64,000 nucleotides of DNA from the NCBI RefSeq assembly GCF_009664975.1, contig NZ_WJXB01000012.1, positions 62,001 to 126,000 on the forward strand, in the 5' to 3' direction. Made by a program: the position numbers and the translations under genes. Below the pieces are notes generated by a model. That model had not been told where the DNA came from. It ran no database searches and saw only the letters and a program-made list of their open reading frames with translations. Positions within the stretch are counted from its first letter, which is position 1, and every line of letters starts with the position of its first letter. Origin of the DNA: Paenibacillus monticola. Lineage in GTDB: Bacteria; Bacillota; Bacilli; Paenibacillales; Paenibacillaceae. Below are positions 58,659 through 64,000 of this stretch, in pieces.

Positions 58659-59976
58659 TAAAAGGAAGAAACCAACTTCTGTTAATCCGATTAAGATCGG
58701 CCAGTCGCTGGGGGCTGTGCTGGCGATGCAGGGCTGTTATCGGGCGATGCCGATTGTGCACGGCTCGCAGGGTTGTTCTGCTTTTTCCAAAGCGCTGTTA
58801 ACCCGGCATTTTCGCGAGCCGATTGCGGTACAAACATCAGCACTGCAAGAAATGGATGTTATTTTTGACGCGAATCGTAATTTGGAGGAAGCACTCAATA
58901 CGGTCCTTAGCAAACATCGCCCAGATATTATCGGCATAATTGGAACGGAACTGACTGATGTAGCTGGAGTAGACTATCAATCGATGTTGAAGTCGTATAA
59001 AAGAGAACGGAATATGCGCGGAGGCCTCGCTTTTTCAGTGACGCTGCCAGATTTTCGCGGTTCGCTTGAATCCGGCTTCAGCTCCACAGTAGAAGCGATG
59101 ATTGATGAGATGATTCAACAGGTAGGTCCTCGGGGGTCAAGGAATGTGAATACCCGCCAAATTACGCTGCTGCCCGGATCTTTTCTGACACCGGGTGATG
59201 TGATGGAATTGAAGGAAATTATCTCAGCTTTTGGCTTTGAGGTTATCGCCGTACCTGATATTTCAACTTCTTTATCGGGTCATTTACTGACTGGGTTCTC
59301 TCCGCTGACAAGAGGTGGCGTGCCGCTCGATTCGATGCTGCAAAGTTTGCAATCCGGCCTTACTATTGCGATCGGTGGAAGCATGGAGCGTCCGGCAAGA
59401 AGACTGCATAACGCGCTCGGTACACCCTACAAGGTATTTCAGGGAGCAATGGGATTAAAGGCCGCAGATGAACTGCTGCATTTCCTGCATCAGATCAGTG
59501 GGGAGTCGGTGCCACTGCGATACTGTTGGCAACGGGAGAATCTGCTCGATAGTATGCTTGACGCACATTTTCAATTTGCCGGAATGTCTACGCTAATTGC
59601 CTTGGAGCCAGATCATCTCTACTCTGTGTCACAGTGGCTTGAAGAGCTGGGCGTTGAGCAGAAAGCGCTGATAACTTCCTATGAAACGCCAGTGGTAGTA
59701 GAGATGGAACGCGAGATATGGATCGGGGATCTCGATGACGCCGAATTCTTGGGCAAGGGTGCCGATTTATGGATTGGAAATTCTCATGGGATTAGCGGAG
59801 CTGAACGGATTGACGCCGCTTTTATGCCAGCAGGATTCCCGGTTTGGAATGAACTGGGTGCCTATATGTCAACCTCTGTAGGTTATCGGGGGGCAATGGA
59901 ATGGACGAATAAAGCAGGGAATTTGTTAATGCAAAGGGAGGCTAGGCATCGTGAAAGTAGCATTCGCCACAGATGA
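58648..59976 (+). CDS. nifN: FeMo-co assembly scaffold subunit NifN
   Basis: The 442-residue protein pairs with NifE. It has VNPIKIGQSLGAVLAMQGCY, VHGSQGCSAFSKALLTRHFR with the cluster Cys, and GFSPLTRGGVPL. As usual for NifN, it lacks the second and third P-cluster Cys of NifK. GGATAAGGAGGACCC precedes ATG 58648, inside the nifE end. Confidence 0.96.
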   Translation: MTINKRKKPTSVNPIKIGQSLGAVLAMQGCYRAMPIVHGSQGCSAFSKALLTRHFREPIAVQTSALQEMDVIFDANRNLEEALNTVLSKHRPDIIGIIGTELTDVAGVDYQSMLKSYKRERNMRGGLAFSVTLPDFRGSLESGFSSTVEAMIDEMIQQVGPRGSRNVNTRQITLLPGSFLTPGDVMELKEIISAFGFEVIAVPDISTSLSGHLLTGFSPLTRGGVPLDSMLQSLQSGLTIAIGGSMERPARRLHNALGTPYKVFQGAMGLKAADELLHFLHQISGESVPLRYCWQRENLLDSMLDAHFQFAGMSTLIALEPDHLYSVSQWLEELGVEQKALITSYETPVVVEMEREIWIGDLDDAEFLGKGADLWIGNSHGISGAERIDAAFMPAGFPVWNELGAYMSTSVGYRGAMEWTNKAGNLLMQREARHRESSIRHR

Positions 59977-60346
59977 CGGAATTAGGGTTAATGCCCATTT
60001 TGGGCAAAGTCCAATGTTTGCCATTTACAATGTAACCAAAAGAGGTGGGGAGCTTGTAGAATTGCGTAAGCTTCCGGAAATTCAGCATCAGGATGAATCA
60101 GGTAAAATTGACAGCCGGCTGGAGGCGGTTGAAGATTGTACACTCATTTTTATTATGCAGATTGGTGCTTCAGCAGCTGCGAAGGTGACACGCCGCAAAA
60201 TCATGCCGGTCAAGGTGCCTTTAGGCAGTTCGATAGAAGAACAGGTTAAGCGGCTCGTTGAAATGCTGCAGGGCAAACCCCCGATGTGGCTTGCCAAGGT
60301 ACTGCGTGCGGAAGAGGAGGAGGAAGCGGATGGAATCCATGGCTAA
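59951..60346 (+). CDS. nifX: NifX, cofactor-binding protein
   Basis: NifX binds NifB-co and carries cofactor precursors to NifEN. The 131-residue protein starts at GTG 59951 (GGGAGGCTAGGC upstream) with VKVAFATDDGIRVNAHFGQS, the same fold opening as the C-terminal domain of NifB. It overlaps the nifN end by 26 bp and the next gene by 17 bp. Confidence 0.95.
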   Translation: MKVAFATDDGIRVNAHFGQSPMFAIYNVTKRGGELVELRKLPEIQHQDESGKIDSRLEAVEDCTLIFIMQIGASAAAKVTRRKIMPVKVPLGSSIEEQVKRLVEMLQGKPPMWLAKVLRAEEEEEADGIHG

Positions 60347-60896
60347 TGAAGGTGGAATGATGAACACGCGGAGTCTTCAGGAGGGAGTAACAGTGAAGCG
60401 CCGCAGTCGTCCAGCTGAGAAGGAGCTGGATCAGGACATGGTGGAAATCTTCGTCCGGCGCTTGTGCAATCTTTTGGATATTACGGATCACTTTGGAAGA
60501 TATGCTACTCTGTCAACTCAGGAAAAGATTGAGCGCTTATTCTTGGCTTCTAAGGAAGATAAGGATCAGTCCGATTTCAACTGTGCAGTTCCCCCTAAAA
60601 TACGTCTACAGGTGCCCGTGTTATTCCAAGCAATAGCTGGAGTTATGGAGGAAAAAAGTGGTGCCCTTATCCAAAGCACAGCTGAGATTAATGGAGAAGG
60701 CTTCGGACGTGCGCTGGTATATAGCGGGCGGATTATTCTTGTTCTAAAGAGCCTGCGGGCAGGTTTTCCTTTCCCGTTTACTTCCGAGGATAAGGTCATT
60801 CGATACGGTCTCGCTTGTGTGGAAGAAGGATTAGAATTTTTGGAGAAATATAAGGAAATGACGGCTGTCTATGGTTCGTTTAGCATAGAAGGTTAA
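60330..60896 (+). CDS. NifX-associated nitrogen fixation protein (DUF269 type)
   Basis: The 188-residue protein has a variable 45-residue head and a conserved body: ELDQDMVEIFVRRLCNLLDI, TLSTQEKIERLFLASKEDKD, SFGRALVYSGR-like GEGFGRALVYSGRIILVLKS and GFPFPFTSEDKVIRYGLACV-EEGLEFLEKY. This is the family found next to nifX in many diazotrophs; its exact role is not known. I choose ATG 60330 behind GGAGGAGGAAGC. Its presence between nifX and hesA matches the Paenibacillus clusters that carry an extra open frame there. Confidence 0.88.
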   Translation: MESMANEGGMMNTRSLQEGVTVKRRSRPAEKELDQDMVEIFVRRLCNLLDITDHFGRYATLSTQEKIERLFLASKEDKDQSDFNCAVPPKIRLQVPVLFQAIAGVMEEKSGALIQSTAEINGEGFGRALVYSGRIILVLKSLRAGFPFPFTSEDKVIRYGLACVEEGLEFLEKYKEMTAVYGSFSIEG

Positions 60897-60934
60897 ATTC
60901 GAGTTCAACATATCAGTCACAGGAGGAGAACACG

Positions 60935-61690
60935 ATGAAGCAGCAGCTTGCCGGAGGAATAGAGCTGGAAAGGTATGCTCGGCAACTGAAGCTGCTGGGG
61001 AGTAGCGGACAGAATGCACTGAAGGAAGCGACAGTGATGATCGCTGGAATAGGTGGTCTTGGGGGAACAGCCGCTCTTTATCTGGCAGCGGCGGGAATCG
61101 GCAAGCTTATTTTGGCTCACGAAGGTATTATTCTTCCACCGGATCTGAATCGGCAAATCCTGATGGATAGTGATCATTTAGGTATGGAACGAATGAGTAC
61201 GGCGATACAGCATCTAAAACGGCTTAATCCAGAAGTTGAGATTGAAGGGTATAATTCCAAAATTGATTATGATAAATCTAAGTCTTGGGTAGAGAGCGCC
61301 GATATCGTGATCGACGCTCGCTATGATTTTCCGGAGAGATATGAATTGAACCGTCTTTGTATAGATACAGGAACACCTATGGTAGAGGCCGCCATGTATG
61401 GGTTTGAAATATCATTAACGACGATCATTCCTGGAGAAACTCCTTGTTTGGAATGTCTTTACCCGGATGTTCAGCCCCAGTGGGAGCCGTTTGGGTTTCC
61501 AGTATTAGGAGCTACTTCTGGTATTGCAGGTTGCCTGGCAGCGCTGGAAGCCGTAAAATGGATTACAAGGGTAGGGACGACATATGCAGGTGTAATGCAT
61601 CGCTTCAACTCACTCGACTTCACCTGTTACAGCGTCCATGTTACCCGTAATCCGAAATGCGCTTGCTGCGGAGAGGAAGGTAATCTGTGA
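60935..61690 (+). CDS. hesA: HesA, ThiF/MoeB-type adenylating enzyme of the nif cluster
   Basis: The 251-residue protein has the nucleotide-binding loop IAGIGGLGGTAALYLAAAGI (about residues 31-50), NRQI with the conserved Asn-Arg, and two Cys pairs (CLEC and CACC near the C-terminus) that should hold zinc. It is of the E1-like fold; in nif clusters it is thought to help molybdenum or sulfur supply to the cofactor, but the reaction is unproven. CAGGAGGAG precedes ATG 60935. It overlaps nifV by 4 bp. Confidence 0.95.
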   Translation: MKQQLAGGIELERYARQLKLLGSSGQNALKEATVMIAGIGGLGGTAALYLAAAGIGKLILAHEGIILPPDLNRQILMDSDHLGMERMSTAIQHLKRLNPEVEIEGYNSKIDYDKSKSWVESADIVIDARYDFPERYELNRLCIDTGTPMVEAAMYGFEISLTTIIPGETPCLECLYPDVQPQWEPFGFPVLGATSGIAGCLAALEAVKWITRVGTTYAGVMHRFNSLDFTCYSVHVTRNPKCACCGEEGNL

Positions 61691-62829
61691 AAATTCTCAA
61701 GCTATGTGACACGACACTCAGGGATGGTGAGCAGGCAGCTGGAGTCTCGTTCACGAGGGCAGAGAAGCTGGAAATTGCCAAGATGCTGTCGGCGTGCGGA
61801 GTAGAACAAGCAGAGGTAGGCATTCCTGCCATGGGTAAAAGGGAGCAAGAGGATATCGCGGCTATCGCAGAGTTGGATCTTCCCATGAAGATCATGACAT
61901 GGAATCGTGCAGTAGTGAGCGATATTGATAAAGCGCGGGCAACAGGTGTGAGCTGGAGTCATATCTCCATTCCGACCTCGGAAATTCAACTGCAGGGCAA
62001 GCTGGGGCTAACGCCCACCGAAGGGTTGAACAAGCTGCTGCATGCGGTGGAATATGGTTTGAGAACGGGAATGACAGTCTCGGTAGGCATGGAGGACTCC
62101 TCCAGAGCGAATATGAGATTCTTGATAGAACTGGTGAATGCATTATATAAAGAAGGTATCCGTTGGTTCCGTTATGCGGATACAGTATCGGCTCATCATC
62201 CGGGACAAATGGCTGAACGGGTAAGCACTTTATTGGGAGCAGTTCCTGCTGATGTTGAGCTTGAAGTGCATTGTCATAATGACTTTGGATTGGCTGTTGC
62301 CAACACACTCAGTGGTATTTCGGCCGGTGCAACTTGGGCTAGTACCACAGTTGCGGGAATTGGTGAACGTACCGGCAATGCGGCTATGGAGGAAGTAGCC
62401 ATGGCTTGGCGTTATCTGTATGGCGGAGAGTGTGTGGTACGGCCAGAGCATCTCAAGGCACTGGCTGATAGAGTTATTACTGCTTCAGGCCGTAGCTTAG
62501 GCGATGCCAAGCCCATTGTAGGAAATTTGGCATTCACGCATGAGTCCGGAATTCATGTGGATGGTCTAATGAAGGAAAAAGCTACCTATCAGAGCTTTGA
62601 TCCGTCAGAGGTAGGTAGAGAACACCGTTTCGTGCTAGGAAAGCATTCTGGCAGCGGCGGTGTAGTGCATGTGCTGAAACGAGAGGGACTGGAAGTTAGC
62701 TCGGATATGGCTGGGCGTCTACTAGAACGGGTTAGGGAGTATGCCGAAGTCTATAAAGGCAATGTCCCGGAGTATTTGCTGGTAGAGTGGGCGCAGGAGG
62801 ACCAGCAGCGGGAAAGAGACGCAGGTTAA
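61687..62829 (+). CDS. nifV: Homocitrate synthase NifV
   Basis: NifV joins acetyl-CoA and 2-oxoglutarate to homocitrate, the organic ligand of FeMo-co. The 380-residue protein has the family start LCDTTLRDGEQAAGVSFT (catalytic Arg and metal Asp), EVHCHNDFGLAVANTLSGIS (metal His pair) and GERTGNAAMEEV. The C-terminal part (HVLKREGLEV...) is the usual short one. GTG 61687 is the start, overlapping hesA. It closes the nif operon. Confidence 0.97.
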   Translation: MKILKLCDTTLRDGEQAAGVSFTRAEKLEIAKMLSACGVEQAEVGIPAMGKREQEDIAAIAELDLPMKIMTWNRAVVSDIDKARATGVSWSHISIPTSEIQLQGKLGLTPTEGLNKLLHAVEYGLRTGMTVSVGMEDSSRANMRFLIELVNALYKEGIRWFRYADTVSAHHPGQMAERVSTLLGAVPADVELEVHCHNDFGLAVANTLSGISAGATWASTTVAGIGERTGNAAMEEVAMAWRYLYGGECVVRPEHLKALADRVITASGRSLGDAKPIVGNLAFTHESGIHVDGLMKEKATYQSFDPSEVGREHRFVLGKHSGSGGVVHVLKREGLEVSSDMAGRLLERVREYAEVYKGNVPEYLLVEWAQEDQQRERDAG

Positions 62830-62852
62830 AGTGTAATAGGAGATAAGCGCAA

Positions 62853-62895
62853 GCTGATTGTACCTGGTGATAGCTGCCGGTCGGTCAGCCTTTTT
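62853..62895 (+). terminator. Terminator of the nif operon
   Basis: GCTGA (62853-62857) and TCAGC (62885-62889), with ACC/GGT inside, form an imperfect stem followed by CTTTTT. The 62896-63027 stretch is AT-rich and shows no gene; it carries the upstream region of the collagen-like gene. Confidence 0.6.
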
Positions 62896-63040
62896 GACGT
62901 TCCTAAATATTTGATTATACATAACACCCAAGGGAATATATGACTAAACATAAATAAATAGCCTCTTACTAGACAAATGTCCATGCCCTCATTAGGTAAA
63001 TGGAGTAGTATACAGCAGGTCAAATATGGAGGTGTTGGGG

Positions 63041-64000
63041 TTGGGTCGTCTTAAGCCTAAGCGGAAAATGTATAAAAAAGAAGTGGAGCTGCCTTGCAAA
63101 GATAAAAACCGTATGAAAAGAAAAAAATCTTCCAGGAGTAACTGTTGCTGTAAAGAAATTATCGTCAAAAGGCAAATTGTTCGCGTTACTATTCCATTAG
63201 GTGCACTAGGTGCAGCAGGCGCAGCTGGAGCTGTCGAGGCATTTGGTGCAGCGGGTGCGGCAGGAGCCGCGGGAGTATTAGGAGCAGCAGGTGCTGCAGG
63301 AGCGTTAGGTGCAGTAGGAGCAACCGGAGCTTTGGGAACGGCAGGTGCTCTAGGGGCTTTAGGAGCCGCAGGTGCCCTAGGTGCGATAGGAGCAACTGGA
63401 CCCGCAGGAACGTTAGGTGCTTTGGGTGCCGCGGGAGCATTAGGTGGAGTAGGAGCAACTGGAGCATTAGGACCCGCAGGAATGTTGGGTGCCTTGGGAG
63501 CTGCAGGAGCGCTAGGGGCCGCTGGGACAACTGGTGCAGCAGGGGCAATAGGTGCTCTTGGTGCTGCCGGAGCACTTGGTGCCGCTGGTGCAGTTGGTGG
63601 TCTAGGAGCTGCTGGAGCAACCGGAGGAGCGGGAGCGGCTGGATTAGGTGGAGCACTTGGTGCAGCTGGACTTGCGGGATTAGTTGGAGCGATAGGACCG
63701 GTAGGACCGGCCGGGCCAATAGGACCAGCGGGGCCAGTAGGCGTTGCCGGAGCAGTAGGACCGGCCGGAGCAGTTGGTGGTGCTGGACCAGCCGGACCAG
63801 CGGGGCCAGCAGGTGTAGCCGGAGCAGTAGGACCGGCGGGGCCGATAGGTGTTACAGGTCCAGTTGGACCAGCTGGAACAGCTGGGGCAGCAGGTCCGGC
63901 AGGTGCCACAGGAGCAACAGGTGCCACGGGAGCTGCAGGTGGGTTAGCACAGTTTGGGTATGTTTATAACTTGGGAGCTCAGGTGGTTCCAATAGAGGCT
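63041..64000 (+). CDS. Collagen-like Gly-X-Y repeat protein, probable exosporium/spore-surface protein (3' end outside window)
   Basis: I place the start at TTG 63041 because GGAGG (63028-63032) lies 8 bp upstream; GTG 63032 is possible. A basic, Cys-containing head of about 55 residues (KRKKSSRSNCCCKEIIVKRQ) is followed by about 245 residues of Gly-X-Y triplets. The first two thirds are Ala/Leu-rich and nearly free of Pro; the last third is GPAGP/GPVGP type. One triplet near the start reads EAF instead of Gly-first. The frame ends in AQFGYVYNLGAQVVPIEA, the start of a C-terminal domain like that of BclA-type exosporium proteins. It is cut by the window end. Confidence 0.85.
   Translation, partial: MGRLKPKRKMYKKEVELPCKDKNRMKRKKSSRSNCCCKEIIVKRQIVRVTIPLGALGAAGAAGAVEAFGAAGAAGAAGVLGAAGAAGALGAVGATGALGTAGALGALGAAGALGAIGATGPAGTLGALGAAGALGGVGATGALGPAGMLGALGAAGALGAAGTTGAAGAIGALGAAGALGAAGAVGGLGAAGATGGAGAAGLGGALGAAGLAGLVGAIGPVGPAGPIGPAGPVGVAGAVGPAGAVGGAGPAGPAGPAGVAGAVGPAGPIGVTGPVGPAGTAGAAGPAGATGATGATGAAGGLAQFGYVYNLGAQVVPIEA

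Noticed and set aside
62992..63927. A Pro/Ala-rich 311-codon frame on the - strand
   Set aside because: It is the mirror of the Gly-X-Y coding repeats; the + strand frame has a ribosome site, a plausible head and a BclA-like C-terminal start.

Overview
The window looks like a nitrogen-fixing Paenibacillus (Firmicutes). It carries a compact nif cluster in the order nifB-H-D-K-E-N-X-orf-hesA-nifV behind one housekeeping-type promoter with a GlnR-type box. It also has YesM/YesN-type two-component systems beside CUT1 sugar ABC operons, an S-layer-homology protein and a collagen-like Gly-X-Y protein. The genus is inferred from this combination; no species is assigned.

Region 1 (1 to about 13.7 kb) is AT-rich accessory DNA. 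Every gene is on the + strand and most are short single genes: a metalloprotease-like protein, a lipoprotein, small unknown proteins, an SRPBCC protein, streptothricin acetyltransferase, GNAT enzymes, an aminoglycoside-phosphotransferase-like kinase, a HAD phosphatase, a histidine phosphatase, a Nudix hydrolase and a spermidine-synthase-like protein. At least 13 complete or partial copies of a 100-230 bp imperfect inverted repeat sit after the genes. Their outer ends read (T)CGCCTAAC / GTTAGGCGA with an inner ATTCACGC / GTGAAT arm, the layout of an integron attC site (R''-L'' ... L'-R'). In several units the first bases after one repeat are the inverted complement of the last bases before the next, as expected if each unit once existed as a circle. 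Several genes and repeats are broken. No integrase lies in the window, so this looks like a decaying, integrase-less cassette array in a Firmicute. It is the main candidate for an undescribed system.

Region 2 (13.7-19.9 kb) is a sugar-uptake module: histidine kinase, AraC-type response regulator, binding lipoprotein and two permeases. Region 3 (20-24.4 kb) is mixed: a GNAT gene, a decayed gene, an alpha/beta hydrolase, and a MarR regulator with two nitroreductase-family genes behind a Fur-type box. Region 4 (24.5-29.3 kb) is a D-glucosaminate-type catabolic operon (amidohydrolase, DgaE-like lyase, DgaF-like aldolase, KDG kinase, GntR regulator) behind TATAACGTTATA palindromes. Region 5 (29.4-39.8 kb) is a beta-glycan module: GH130, ABC importer, kinase/regulator pair and GH3.

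Region 6 (40-51.2 kb) holds a NitT/TauT-type ABC importer, a hisC remnant, a serine hydrolase, a Met-rich secreted protein next to an OmpR-type two-component system, a YcdB/SLH protein, a soluble chemoreceptor, and a TerC-family exporter under a yybP-ykoY (Mn) riboswitch. Region 7 (51.5-62.9 kb) is the nif operon, which starts divergently from terC. It encodes nitrogenase (HDK), FeMo-cofactor assembly (B, E, N, X, V) and HesA. Region 8 (63.0 kb to the end) is the start of a collagen-like, probably exosporium, protein that runs off the window.
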